Source: Sepiola atlantica
Taxonomy: Eukaryota > Mollusca > Cephalopoda > Sepiida > Sepiolidae
Reading direction: 5' to 3'
DNA length: 64,000 nt
Assembly (NCBI GenBank): GCA_963556195.1
Contig: OY744525.1
Coordinates: 75,586,344 to 75,650,343 of the forward strand
Below are positions 10,845-22,860 of this stretch, one piece after another. Under the pieces are notes generated by a model, which searched no databases, was not told the DNA's origin, and was given only the letters and a program-made list of their open reading frames with translations. Numbering within the stretch: position 1 is the stretch's first letter; every line of letters starts with the position of its first letter. Position numbers and translations under genes: made by a program.

Positions 10845-10850
10845 TTATAC
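10671..10850. repeat. (TA)n compound microsatellite
   Basis: Two copies of a TATATAAATATCCAAACA unit are followed by (TA)n at 10719-10767, a short unique spacer, and (TA)n-(CA)n at 10809-10844. Confidence 0.9.
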
Positions 10851-11195
10851 CCTACAAGGATTTGTTTATGAGAATTAAACCTTTTTAAATATAGAAGGCC
10901 TTAATTAATTTATGTCCGTGTAAGTTTCTCTCTCTCTCCTGAACACTAGCCTCATCTAATAATACTAAACCAGCAGTGACAATCTCATATACGTACACTA
11001 TCAATGTCCTATCATAGTCTTTATTACTCGTTCCATTTCGCTTCTTCCCCTCTTGTTGGTTTCTTCTCAACGGGCACCGTTTTTTTTGTATGTCTATTTT
11101 TTCTACCTAACACATTGGGACATCTTAGCGTCACTGTGTAAATCTATCTTTTATTTTCTACACCTATAGCCCCATTGGAAAGAGCGAAAGGACAG
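10851..11195. other. No gene recognised
   Basis: AT-rich with a short CT run near 10928. No coding or RNA signal is seen. Confidence 0.5.
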
Positions 11196-11328
11196 AAAAG
11201 AAACTAGGGGTGGGTGGGGATTGACGATCTCAAATAACAGACCACTGTCTGTTTTGCCTGATAAAAGGATTTTCCACAATAGGATAAAATGATAATCTAT
11301 CAGTAAAACACAATTAAATTGTCTGACC
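11196..11328 (+). repeat. rep-G copy 2
   Basis: It matches 895-1060 by the phrases CCACTGTCTGTT, TGATAAAAG and GATAATCTA in the same order, and ends at a (TA)n tract (11335-11355). Confidence 0.5.
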
Positions 11329-11429
11329 ATTTTATATATATATATATATATATATCTTATATATAAAGTAAAGTGGAATAAGTTTTATATAATTTAATAC
11401 TTACACGATAAAAAATCGTACATATTCCG

Positions 11430-11570
11430 GGCAAGGCGTCATGGTCTGGTGGTAAAACGTCAGACTACAGACAATTTAATCAAGGGTTCTATCCTTGTCT
11501 AAGTTAGTCATACTGATGACGGCTGATAGCCAGAAACACGTGTCTATGGATTACTTTTATGTATGTAAAA

Positions 11571-11601
<31 letters not shown>
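11430..11601 (+). repeat. tRNA-derived SINE with (TA)n tail
   Basis: An A-box-like TGGTCTGGTGGTAAA (about 11442-11456) and a B-box-like GGGTTCTATCC (11484-11494) are spaced about as in a tRNA gene. The body ends in ACGTGTCTATGGATTAC and runs into a (TA) tract at 11574-11601. It is a Pol III SINE; the tRNA of origin cannot be named from this copy. Confidence 0.65.
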
Positions 11602-11604
<3 letters not shown>

Positions 11605-11799
11605 CTCACACAAAATACATGCTAAAATATTACTAAGGTTTTGGATGTTATGTTGTTATGTTTAAATAAAAAATTCCATTTTAATTGTTCTAATTAGCCG
11701 TAATTTGCAAATAACTCATCAAGTGAGCCATCTCTAAGTTTCCATCTATCACTTTCACCCTCTCCCACTGAATATTGTTTTTGACACCTCACCAATATG

Positions 11800-12100
11800 T
11801 TATACATCGTCTACTCTTCTTGATTCCACTCCATTTTTCTCTGTTTATTAACAGTTGACGGTAGTAAAGAAAGGAAATAATAAAAAGATCTGAATAGTTT
11901 GTTATAAACAAAAGGGAATATCAGTAGGGGTAGTAATATTAATTAACCCATAGTTGGACACTGAAAGAGAGGAGAGAGAGCGAACAGGAAGATGCTAATT
12001 TTAGATTTCTTTTTTAATTTTTAATATTTAACTGGCTTTGCAAACTCACTTTTTCCGGATTCACACAAATTAATTGAATGGTGACCCAACGGATCACATT

Positions 12101-12152
<52 letters not shown>
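11800..12152 (+). repeat. rep-A copy plus (TA)n
   Basis: It aligns in order with 43330-43600 and, inverted, with 51385-51660: GTTTATTAACA, TATAAACAAAAGG, then ACTGGCTTTGCAAACTCACT and a TGGGTCACC-like phrase near the end. A (TA)n tract closes it at 12108-12152. Its class is unknown. Confidence 0.6.
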
Positions 12153-12154
<2 letters not shown>

Positions 12155-12181
12155 GCTAGGTACGTGTATCTGTTTATATTT

Positions 12182-12560
12182 CTATGTATAGGATTCACTC
12201 CTAAACTAATTAACCGACCATTATAAACTTTGGAACGCTGCTGTTAGGCTTAACAGTGGGTAATGTGGGTTAAATTTTGTTTTATGCAAAGGAGGCAAAG
12301 ATGGCTCCGATTTTTGTCAACTTTTAACAATAGGTATTAGACATCAATTAATAAGTATTCACTAAATTTCAGTTTCTTTGGAGCAAATGATTTTTAGAGG
12401 CATATTTCAAATTTGCATTAAATTCGGTCCATAGTCATTTGACACCAATTAAGCAAGATTTCCTGAATTTCAATTTCTTCTCAAGACCCATTAAACTCAA
12501 GCCTTAAATTTTAAACATTTTCTAGAATCAAAATCATGTAATTAATTATTATAAAAATTG
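12182..12560 (+). repeat. rep-B copy (about 380 bp)
   Basis: The reverse complement of 49690-50135 runs parallel to it: CTCCTAAACTAATTAACCGA, then a TTATGCAAAGGA phrase, GGTATTAG, and so on to the 3' end. A weaker copy starts near 40437. Each copy abuts (TA)n or (GT)n. No domain is seen. Confidence 0.6.
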
Positions 12561-13325
12561 GAACAAGGATTCTAAATATAAGGTTTAGTCGAATTATATC
12601 TTGATTTTAATCTTCGTAAGGGGACATAAAAGTGTTCTGTTTGAGTGAGTTTTATCCGTCCTGAGGCAGTATTTGCTAGTATATACTTTTGTGTGGGTGT
12701 GCGTACATATGGTTGTATGAGATCACATACATTTATTAGCTTTTTCCATTGTTTATTTGTTGGCACCGTTCTTGGTTGCCATAATAACCATACTGTTATT
12801 ATTATCATCGTTTTTATTATGATTATATTTCACAAAGACGTTTTTCTGTATAAACATGATTCTTTCAGCAAAATATACAATGAAGCCATTCTGTCTGACC
12901 TGAACTTACTTCTTTAAATCCGGCGTAAACAACATTTTCGAGAGAAACAGAACAAAATCACTGCCGGGAAATTATATGACTGTAATTATTGTTTTGCCAA
13001 GGCTGTTATTCCTCGGAGAGTCCAGATGTTGGTGGTGGTGGGGGCGCAGGAAGCAAGTACGGTCCTTGCCATGCTTCTCTTGAACTTCATGGGAAAGAAG
13101 GGGGGTAAAATTTTTCGCCGCCCCCACCGAAATAATGTAATAGTTAAGTTAATCTTGATTTTATAATCTTTATATATATATACATATATATATAAAAGTA
13201 TAACTCAATAAACATAAATTATCCCCCTTCACTTACTTTAAATGTTGCCCTTCACTCTCACTCACACATTAATAGTACACTTTATGACTGGTAAAAATGC
13301 CACTGTGTAAAGACCACCTACAATA
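12561..13325. other. No gene recognised
   Basis: A G-rich patch (GGTGGTGGTGGGGGCG) lies near 13030 and a (TA)n tract at 13169-13194. Open frames lack domains. Confidence 0.5.
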
Positions 13326-13990
13326 TCGCCTGGTTCTTTGCACTAATTAGTGGGTTCATGCGTTTTATAATAATAATAAAATAGCCTTTTATTCTATCTC
13401 TTATGGAGGACTGTTAGGGCTTTACTTAATTATAATTAGTATGAGCACGACTTGTGTAAATTACACACTATTTTAAATTAGTGCTCAAATTCGTTTAGTG
13501 CTTAATTTAAACAAAGAAAAGGTTTCTTATTAAAATTGTTTTAACAATCGATATAGCCGGAATTTGCCGAAGTTGCGGCAATTTCATAATTTAATGTAAA
13601 CTTTTCATAATTTAATGTTCACTCTTTATGTAAAATAAAAGTGAGCTATAAGTTATTAAAAAAAATGAAAATGTCTCAAATATAATTTTTTAAAAACTGG
13701 TGATGAGATGACGTTGCATGTTTTAAAGATTTACCCGAAGGGAAATATTTGTTCGTTTATAAATTGTTAATAATATGAGTTTGTGTTGTTCAGTGAAAAT
13801 ATTCATGAACCGGCTTTCTTTCTTTCCTGCTATTACTTCTTCCTCATTCGACCTTTTTCCTGCTTTTTCATACCAAGTCTTCTCTCCCTAATTTCTTAAC
13901 CGAAAGTGTGCACCATCCACTTACTGTTCTTGAAATTAAAGTGTGACACAAAAGGAATATGCTAGTGCATTAATATTAGAATTTATAATT
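13326..13990 (+). repeat. rep-J copy 2
   Basis: Homologous to 2500-3085 and equally non-coding. The shared GACGTTGCATGTTTTAAAGA block lies at about 13711-13730. Confidence 0.6.
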
Positions 13991-14690
13991 GCATTACATT
14001 CCATGGAATATTATTATAATAATAATAAACATCTTTATTTAATAATTTTCTGAATACAAAAAATACAAATTTTAACGGGAGCAGGAACCTAAGGGACTCT
14101 TATGTCCAACTTCCGTAATTTATTTATTCTTCATAGCAACAAGAAGTAAAGAATAAAAGATCAAAATACAACAATAACATAATCAATATAATACAACATG
14201 CGAAACTGTGCACTCCTCACCACAAAAAAATACACATGCATATACATGTAAATACAGATATACATACATGCCAAATTTGGTGCAATATAAATCAACAGTT
14301 TTTAACTCATATACATTTATCTCTATTACCATTATTATTAGTATAAATAATATTAGTTTTATTAGTTTGATATTCCATGATTCAATTTTTCCATGTTTTC
14401 CGAGAAAAGATCATCCTCCAGACGTGATTTGTTTTCTTATATCATGTATATGCCTTTGTGCTAATGCTTTAAACTAATAGTTCGTCATTTTAGTCGGTAT
14501 TATAATACAAGAGTTAAAGATTTTGCAATGGTACAATGCATATCTCACATAGAAGGTACGTATTGTGATTGGTAATATCGTGATAATAAGTATACTTGTA
14601 CATTGGTTATTGTTTTACTTTGTGTGTAATTTGCCATCCGCACAGATGAACGTGCAACATAGTCTAATTCAGAGATTAATGATTTCTTCC
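13991..14690. other. No gene recognised
   Basis: AT-rich sequence with a short (AAT)n-like run near 14013-14030. The open frame at 14208-14477 is of AT-rich composition and without a domain. Confidence 0.5.
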
Positions 14691-14696
14691 TGTGAC

Positions 14697-14872
14697 CAAA
14701 ACACACTCTGATGGCAGCCATCTTGAATTTTAGAGCCAAAGTATATTCTTTTCACCTATATTGAGATATTGTTCTCTGGATGATTATAAAATTTATGACT
14801 ACCATGACAAAACACACTCTAACTGCAGCCATGTTGATTTTCAGATCAAATAGACATTCTTTTCACCTTCAT
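14697..14872 (+). repeat. Two-unit tandem duplication (about 106-bp period)
   Basis: AAACACACTCTGATGGCAGC...TTTTCACCT (from about 14699) is repeated as AAACACACTCTAACTGCAGC...TTTTCACCT (from about 14810). The units are diverged but collinear. Confidence 0.6.
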
Positions 14873-15257
14873 GGACATATTTTATCCTAAGTTCACACAT
14901 GTGTCACCGAAGAAAGGTAACACCTGGTTTCAACTTAGACTATATAATTGAATGTTCTCTGATAAATATTGCTACATATTACTAGATTATGACCCATCCC
15001 AAATTAATATCTCATCACACTTGTTATTTTACATATTTGTATATTTATCATCTTTATGAATAAATATTAGATTTTACATAGTCCTTTATGTTGGTCGTTG
15101 CTCCTTTAGTGACGTGTTTATCGAATGTTCTGTGTTATCCAAAAGAATCGCGAGATAGAATAACAATTTTACTATTTTCTTTTTCTTTTTTTTTATAGAA
15201 TCCGATGATTAATAAATTATATATTGTGGAGGTGCATCAGCTCATGTGACACGAATC

Positions 15258-15311
<54 letters not shown>

Positions 15312-15575
15312 AAATTTTAATATTTAAAATATAAATTTTATAACATACAGCAATTGTAATAGCTCAATAGTGTGAGGCTAGAGCTATTGTAGAAGAATAT
15401 TTTAATTTAATTTAAACAACATCAAATGTAAAGGAAGCACGGATTCACACTATTTCACTTAAAATCTGTTTTTTTTTTTATTACTAACATACAATTGCTT
15501 CGGCCTACCATTAAGATATTTATAAAATGTTCCTGTATCCAATGCATTTATTTCTTGGGGTGACCATCTTCTGTG
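14873..15575. other. No gene; contains (TA)n at 15262-15308
   Basis: Apart from the (TA)n tract and a T-rich run near 15178, only AT-rich unique sequence is seen. Confidence 0.5.
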
Positions 15576-15990
15576 CTCGTACAAAAGAAGAAAAAGAGGA
15601 AATTTTCCATACAGGTAAAACCTGGATTACAATAGTCATCCACAGACAGACTGTTTCACTGCATTACAGCGGTTCAGCATGGATAGACAAGTACTTCAAG
15701 CTAAGACTGAAACTCAACCGTTTTATCAACACAATTCACAAAAGCTATGATGTAAGGAACAATCTTAATGCTTATACATGCATTATCAGCTGCCTAGAAT
15801 GCTCTATTATATTATGAAGAGCTTTGCATTATCGCTAGTGATAGCTATGATCTCCATTAACAGTGTTCAACCTATAAAAGTAGAAGGGGGCATATGTAAT
15901 CATGCACAGCCAAACTGTTTCGCTGTATCACAGCTCTTCATTGTAATGATAGAAAAGAAAGTACTCCAAGCTAAGATCGAAACCTGATCG
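15576..15990 (+). repeat. Degenerate two-unit tandem duplication
   Basis: Phrases of the first unit (CAGACTGTTTCACTG...ACAGC, AAGTACTTCAAGCTAAGA, CGTTTTATCAACA) recur in the same order in the second (CAAACTGTTTCGCTG...ACAGC, AAGTACTCCAAGCTAAGA, CGTTTTGTCAACA). Both are partly open but lack a domain. Confidence 0.55.
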
Positions 15991-16288
15991 TTTTGTCAAC
16001 AGTCGGACTCATATTTTCATTAAAACATGAAATGGGATCATTAATTAAAATAAGAGATGGCCAAATAAATGTTTGTGGCTTCAAATGTATACTTTTATGA
16101 AGGGAATATTAATGCATATATGACGTATCTGGCTGTGGGTGGGGATACATTGATAATGATACACCCGCAAGGAGATGCCCGCATATCTATATGTGGGTCA
16201 TTTAAAATTAATATTTCTTCTATAATTAGAAATTATGAAAGAGAATTGAAGGGCGATACATTTTTGTTTACGCAGCACTTTAAATGGG

Positions 16289-16289
<1 letters not shown>

Positions 16290-16331
<42 letters not shown>

Positions 16332-16790
16332 TATGTAAAAATTCATATCCATACATACATAGTACATATATATATATAATATATATACATTTTAAGTTAT
16401 ATGAAAACTTCAATTAATCTATATGTAGATATATATTTATATTTATTTGAATATATACATATCCAAAAAAGAATTTCAATTAATATATATATATTCCATA
16501 AAAGATCCAATTTGAAAAAGAAATTGTTGTTGTGTTTTTCAGAAATTGAGCTATTCAAATAAACAATAATACCTACAGGTAATTACAAGCAATTTTATCA
16601 ACATCGCTGAATGAAATGCACTTATATATGTGTATATATATATATATACATACATATACTTATGTACATATACATGCATTTACATCATATATACATATAT
16701 GTATTTAGACTATATTTATATATATTTACTTACACTACATATACATACATGCCTACATGAATTTACACTAGATAAATACATATAAGAAAT
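16290..16790. repeat. (TA)n tract and TA/CA-rich low complexity
   Basis: Pure (AT)n at 16290-16329 is followed by about 450 nt of broken TATATA/TACATA sequence. No gene is seen. Confidence 0.85.
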
Positions 16791-17885
16791 AAGTTAATAG
16801 ATATCAATTTAGAAGTTTTCAATTTGAGATCATCTCCGACAATAATAACGTATAACAGTTTTCTTTCATTGTTTTTATTTAAAGTCGATTTCTGTTTTGT
16901 TTTCTTTTTTAATATCACCATTTTTTAAAATTTTCACATGTTTCATACGTTCTTTCTTTTTTATTATTTTTAAAGAATTCTTTTTAAGATGTTTTTTTTT
17001 CTTTTTTTTTTGTCTTGTTTGTTGAAAACATGGAATTATTTTTTTATTATTTAATATGAAAAGCGCGGACGCCAACAAACAATTCATCAGTTGAAAGAGT
17101 AGGCGGAAGTGGGTGGATGTAGAACACACATTGTAATCGATATGTGGACTTTGAAAACGGCATGCAGAGTTCAAGTCCAGACGGATTCTGTTATGTTCAC
17201 GTTCGTGTTGAGAACCTTACGAAAAGGGATTAAATCTAAGCTCCCCCCCCTACAAAATGATACCTGCAGAAATTCTTCTACAATGAATTGGTGCTTGATT
17301 AATTTTCGAGTTCCAGGTGGAAATTGGCAGATGAATTTGCCATTCTCGTTGTGTACCCTAGTATTTTCGGTTTCTACTGGAGCCATCTTCAGGAGTTGGG
17401 TATCGAGTAAAGAACATGTATTTTTACATGTTTAGGGTTAGGGTTTTGGTGAGAACCATGTGATAACTTGTAGTTTTAATAGAGTATCATTATTAGTATG
17501 AAAAATATTTTAGAATGTTTTCACTTATTATCGAAATTAATTTAATTAATTGCTGGCTAATTAATCAAAAATCTAGAAATGATCAAGACACAAAACACCT
17601 GTAATATTTCAATTATTTATTTTAAAACTGTATGTTACATGCAATATGTAACATATAGTTTTTAAATAAATAATTTGTATTTTAGCCCCCACTTTTTACG
17701 ATAAGGCACTTTATTTCTTTCTTTATTTCAACACCCTCCTAAAAAGGGAGGTAACACCTGGGAGAATGGTGTCCTAGAACAAAATCTAACCATACCTTAT
17801 TCCAACAAAGAAGGATTTCCTAAGAGACAAAAGAGCTCCTAGTTTGCCAGAATTATGCCAAGAATTCCATCGGCTGGTATGAAAA
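16791..17885. other. No gene recognised
   Basis: A T-rich run covers about 16870-17060. Both strands are open for about 200-300 nt at 17109-17435 without any domain I recognise. TTAGGGTTAGGG occurs once near 17434. The phrase CATATAGTTTTTAAATAAAT (near 17653) recurs near 45040. Confidence 0.45.
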
Positions 17886-17995
17886 AAAAAGTGAGTTTAC
17901 AAAGCCAGTTAATTTTTTTTTTAATAAAAAGACAAAATCCAAAATTAGTCCTCCTGTTTTTATAGCCCCCCTGCCCTCGCTCTCTCCAATAAAGT
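17886..17995 (-). repeat. rep-A fragment
   Basis: On plus it reads AAAGTGAGTTT(A/G)CAAAG followed by a poly-T/A stretch and AAAGACAAAATC, as in the minus-strand copy at 51425-51470. Confidence 0.5.
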
Positions 17996-18533
17996 AAGTA
18001 AAGATCAATATATTTCCAGTTCGTCTATTGACACCAAAGTTTATGTAAATATTAATGATAATTAATAAGGTTAGTAAATTATTAAGTGTAATGGCTTATT
18101 AATGCTTGGTAAGCAAAGAAAAAAATATAGCGCCCCCCCCCCTCTGAAACGTGAAGGTGGGAGGAGGGAAAATAATACTGAAATAGTGTTTATCAGAAAC
18201 TGTACCTTATTAAATGGTTTTACTGGTATCAATGGGTAGAGTAGGAGTGCATATGACATAGTGAGTGAAGATGCATCTCTCACTTCCTTTTTTCATGAAT
18301 AAAAGAAAATCAAATCGTGAGCAGGATAAAATATGAAAATCGAATAGATCAAAAGTAAACGTATTCTTTCTAACAACACTGACTAATATATGCCCTATTT
18401 CACAAACAAAACATATTTCTATATCAAGCTCTTGTTATGAAAGCTATCGAACATTAATGTAATGGAAAAACTGACTTTATACATTACATATATATATTGT
18501 GTATTTAGGCAGCATATTTTCATTTAGGCAAAC
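17996..18533. other. No gene recognised
   Basis: AT-rich sequence with a C8-C9 run near 18133. Open frames are short and without domains. Confidence 0.5.
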
Positions 18534-19050
18534 ATTATTAAATAACACGGAGTGTTTTTGTTTGATAAGACTTTCTTTTTTTCTTTCAATTTTCCAAATG
18601 GTCCATTGCTGTATGTAAGTTCCATGGGTTTCTTGTTCCATTTTCTTTCCATTTTTCGCGAGTACTTTCGATTTGATTCGTCAAATCATCTTCAGGCGGT
18701 GTTAGTTTTGGTTTCTTAAAAAATATGTCTTTACTGTTGAGTTTTAAAAAATTATTATAACGGCCAGTAATTTACAACTTACGCTCCTTTTAAGTTATAA
18801 ATTACTGACCGTTATAATAATTAAAAAACTCAACAATAAAGACATATTTTTTAAGAAAGTAAAACTAACACCGCCTGAAGATAATTTGACAAATCAAATC
18901 GAAAGTACTCGCAAAAAAGAAACAGAATGAAACAAGAAACACATGGAACTTACATGCATCGATTTGACCAAAATACTAAATGGACCATTTGGAAAATCGA
19001 AAAAATAAAAAAAAGTCTTATCAAGCAAAAACACTGTGTTATTTAATAAT
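18534..19050. repeat. Large inverted repeat, arms about 250 bp
   Basis: The left arm 18534-18781 and the right arm 18791-19050 are reverse complements with scattered mismatches and a few indels; the loop is about 9 nt. Each arm, read outward from the loop, contains CGCCTGAAGATRATTTGAC followed by an RAATCAAATCGAAAGTACTC stretch. This CTGAAGA...GAAA layout also precedes the Penelope-type ORF at 29470. I infer a fold-back of a Penelope-like leader. A (TA)n tract follows directly. Confidence 0.7.
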
Positions 19051-19054
19051 TTTT

Positions 19055-19057
<3 letters not shown>

Positions 19058-19115
<58 letters not shown>

Positions 19116-19330
19116 GTGTATTTGGAATATCGATGGCATAATTTCGAGATTATGTTCCATATGTGTAAATAATAAAAAAAAAGTTCCCATAAACAAAAAT
19201 CTGGAAACGCTTGATGTCCGAGTTATAAACAAATACTGATCTCCATTCTATGTTGTAAACATCTGAGACATATAATGTGTGTGATAGTGCACTGTTATTT
19301 ATACATATGGGAGAGATAAACATTATTCTT
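19058..19330 (+). repeat. (TA)n tract followed by rep-C copy 1
   Basis: (TA)n fills 19058-19110. The segment 19112-19330 matches 53140-53335: ATCGATGGCATA, ATATGTGTAAATAAT, then GTGTGTGATAGTGCACTGTT and a final AGATAAACA. Its class is unknown. Confidence 0.6.
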
Positions 19331-20765
19331 GTTATAGGATCACAACTAAAATAAGGTTGAGCCAACAAAATCACTTCTTTGATAGCCAACATGGGGTGAC
19401 TGGTCGGCATCCTGCGAATGTTGGTCATTCTTATTTTAGGTAACAGAATACAACAAACCAAATACAGGTAAATAAATATGATCAGCACAAACGAAGTAAG
19501 ATACAGAAGAGATAAGCCACAAATAAAATTAGACTCGTAATAGATGCTATTACAAAAGTAACCCACACACAAAGAGGCTCCTTTAAATATATAGTTATGC
19601 CAGATTTTTCAAACTTTGTATATGTACAATTTCCTGCAAATGTATAGACCTTGACATTTTGCATATTTTTTTCTAAATAAATAACTTCTGTTATAGATGT
19701 AAATATTCACAATGCTGCATGTTTAGTGGAGTGCATACATGAATGTTACAAACGGCAGGCCTGCAATGGGAGAATATATTTAGTTAAGAGAGAAGATCAC
19801 CCTAGAAATTGGTTAGATTTTTTGAAAAATTAATGGCTTCTTAAAAACGAGGGGTGTCATGCTGATAAAGAAGACCATTTGAGATCCAACCGAGGTTTAA
19901 TAGACACCTTGGTCAGTCAGTTTTCATGTCCATAGATTAACAGCTGATAAATCTCGAGTGATCTTGCGGTGTGGTTAAATTGATATCTGTATATATCCGG
20001 AGAAAGGCAGAGGGATTTCTATTGGTGTCGGGGACAAATGGGTCTTTGGGCCCTAACCTGAAAAACTGTTTGTATTCAGTTGGAAGAGATGTTTGTTCTA
20101 ATTGCAAGTCCGTCGTTAAGTAGGTAAACCAAGTATCATTTTAACTTAAAACATTGTTATTTGTTTTACACTTCAGTTGTGATTTTGTTTGGAATGAAAA
20201 TCAATTTTGTTACAGCAGTGATCAAGACGACGTGATTGACTCGATTAGCCAGTGTTGAAATCAAGTACTGAATTTGGACAAAGACAAAGAGTAGACGATC
20301 ATAGCCTGTGCACACAAACATAAGTTCACATAGCTACCAACTTAAAACGTCAAATGAATTTACTAAATACTTCAAATATCCTATGTATGCGAATACATAA
20401 GTGAATTCTGGTCTACAGACGAATTAATTTACAAGTAAACCAAAACATATAACCGTATAAGTTCGACACATTCCAACAAACGTTTGAATAAAAGTTGCAG
20501 TTTAGAATTGAATTTTATTCCAATGAGTAAGCTTTGAATCTCGGTTGACCAACCAATGTCAGGAACAAAAAATGAACAGTGAATTTGTTAATTGTACTTG
20601 CAAAGGTAATGACTAATAAAAACATAAGATCTATCTTAAAATATCTGTCGAATGACCGTTGACAAGCATAAACATGGAATGGGATATCGAAAGATATCCA
20701 ATTAACACAAAATCTCAATTAATACGGCCATCTTTCGAAAACGGAAGCTATATGTTTTTATACAC
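19331..20765. other. No gene recognised
   Basis: Mostly unique AT-rich DNA. The hydrophobic minus-strand open frame at 19150-19572 overlaps rep-C and has no family resemblance that I can see. Confidence 0.45.
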
Positions 20766-20769
20766 TAAT

Positions 20770-21195
20770 AAGTCACCACTTATCAAGGTTAAACGACCCT
20801 CGAGGATAAGGGTTAATGAGCTGGGTAGATTGTCAGTTGAATGATGAAGAATATTATGAGAGGATTGAAAATAGTGAATGGGATGAACAAAGTTTGATTA
20901 CTTATGAGGATGGTTTATAAGTGTTTGTTAACATTGGATTTGAAGACTACCATGTTGTAGATTGCAGAGAAATAATCCTGCGGTAATGTGTTCCACATAT
21001 GGGAAGTTCTTGGAAAGAAGCTATCTATGGTCTGATTTGGATTTGCTTCAAACTGAATGTTTCTCACAAATAAAGTAAACAGAAAGGCAAATTTCTTCGC
21101 AATAAACCAATTCAGTTTAAGTTTAAATGCTGGTCGTCTGTTAAAAAAAACCACTTAAGACGGAAATTCTTCAGTAATGTATCAACCCTAATTCT
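20770..21195 (-). mobile_element. 3' end of a Jockey/CR1-type LINE
   Basis: The minus strand encodes a C-terminal LINE ORF2 tail at 20915-21154, including FFPRTSHMWNTLPQDYF and ending FKSNVNKHL before a stop. The R(T/S)SxxWNxLP motif is typical of Jockey- and CR1-group elements. The 3' UTR ends at AAGTCACCACTTATCAAGG near 20770, and the same terminus occurs at 47122. The copy is 5'-truncated. Confidence 0.65.
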
Positions 21196-21781
21196 GCGAT
21201 GCAACTTTAAATCAGAATAAAATTGTTCCCAGAAGCATGTATAGCAAAAACGCATGTACAAGTCGTTCTTTCTGACATATATTTTTTTTCTAAATGTGTT
21301 GAATCTATTCATCTATAATTGTATGAAAGCTTTAATTCATTTAAATGGTGAGCTGTTAAGCTTAAACCATTTACAGATATGGAGCAGTTCACATGAGAAA
21401 AACACAAAAGTGGTGTTTCTTCTTATGCGATCCGGAACTAATTTGATTATTAACTCACATAATTCTCAATCAATATATATATATATAATTATTATTTAAT
21501 AAATAAATATTTTTAATATCTATATATGTTTCGTCTTTTTAGCACTCGCCAGTATGGAAATTATGTAAGCATACAGCCAGTCAGACTATTTGATCTCCAG
21601 CTTCTTACCATTCGGCCGTTGTGACGATCCCATTTTGAAATAGGAGAGAAATACACCTTTGCATTTTTAAATGTAAACACAAATAAAAGAGGTTGTAATA
21701 GGATTCCGATCATCTAAAAGGGAAAGAACCAAGAAACGTTGCTAACTTTGAATCTTTAATTTATTTCTCACAGAGGGTTCA

Positions 21782-21785
<4 letters not shown>
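21196..21785. other. No gene recognised
   Basis: The stretch 21520-21640 is reminiscent of the reverse complement of a tRNA-derived SINE (ATGTTTCGTC...GCTT...CATTC), but the promoter boxes are not convincing. Confidence 0.4.
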
Positions 21786-21830
<45 letters not shown>

Positions 21831-21969
21831 CAATGGACACTATACATTATTTGATCATCCAGAAACACTGGAAACTCGACCCGCAGGGTTAAATTTACCA
21901 GATTGTGGGTTGAGTTTCTGGGAAACCGAAGGTACCGATAGATGATCAAAATAATGTATAGTGTTCATT

Positions 21970-22001
<32 letters not shown>
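21786..22001. repeat. Fold-back element bounded by (TA)n on both sides
   Basis: (TA)n at 21786-21822 and 21973-22001 encloses two arms of about 65 nt (21830-21893 and 21902-21970). The outer parts, for example ACACTATACATTATTTGATC, are almost perfectly complementary; the inner parts are diverged. Confidence 0.7.
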
Positions 22002-22004
<3 letters not shown>

Positions 22005-22578
22005 CACAAAAGACCCAGCTTTTTCCAGTATTGAATGAGGAACTCTCCTCCTTTTGTACCCAACTCATAACACTATGTTCGTTTGCTTTTAATTCTTATT
22101 TCTTACATTTTACGATATTCAATTTTTGAGGTAGGGCTCAAGGATGTACTCACCATTGATTAAGTGGGAGGGGTGTAAATAAAGTGACATTAATTAAAAT
22201 ACATTTTGATAAATTTATAGTCTTTAGCCCTTTTCTAGGCACACCAGGGGTCGATGGGAACCCCTGTGCAGTGTGCATTCCTGCTCTAAACTTTGATCCC
22301 CTTTAATAAAATTACTATTAATTTTTAAATTATAAATAAAATCAAGTCGAACATTTTCTTTAATGTCAACCATGAAAGCATACCTCCACGATAATGTTGT
22401 ACTCCTTTTAGTCAAAATTAAATATATTTATCCACGTACCCTGGGTAATGTAGTTTCGGAATATGTATGTTTGTATAAAAATATATATGCTGCTCTTGCG
22501 CAAGTAATTTAGCATTCTTGTTATTTCTCCTATAACACTGAATTACACTATGTAGATAGATAATGTGTGTCTATCTAT
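22002..22578. other. No gene; short rep-D fragment at 22424-22475
   Basis: TAATGTAGTTTCGGAATATG near 22448 resembles 4130-4150. Nothing else is recognised. Confidence 0.45.

Positions 22579-22614
<36 letters not shown>
22579..22614 (+). repeat. (GA)n microsatellite
   Basis: About eighteen GA units. Confidence 0.9.
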
Positions 22615-22618
<4 letters not shown>

Positions 22619-22860
22619 GGTAATTGTTCAAATCCATTCTTGTAAACATTAACCTTGGAAAGAGAGATTCTTTTATTTCAAATCATTATTGTTATTAAAA
22701 AAAATGCTTTTTCTTCGCAATAAATAGATTTTCCATTTAAGATAAATATACACTTACGTTTTATCTATTTTTTGTGGTGTAGGCATACATGCATTTATCT
22801 CAAATTATATAATTTAATATATATATATATATATTATCTAATTAATATTATTTATATTTA

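Noticed and set aside
17109..17435. Open frame of 108 codons on plus with an overlapping 71-codon frame on minus
   Set aside because: Neither shows a recognisable domain or codon pattern, and no start context or splice signal supports either.
17430..17445. Telomere-like TTAGGGTTAGGG
   Set aside because: Only two units, not an interstitial telomeric array.
19150..19572. Hydrophobic 140-codon open frame on minus
   Set aside because: It overlaps rep-C, its hydrophobicity follows from AT-rich codons, and no conserved pattern is seen.
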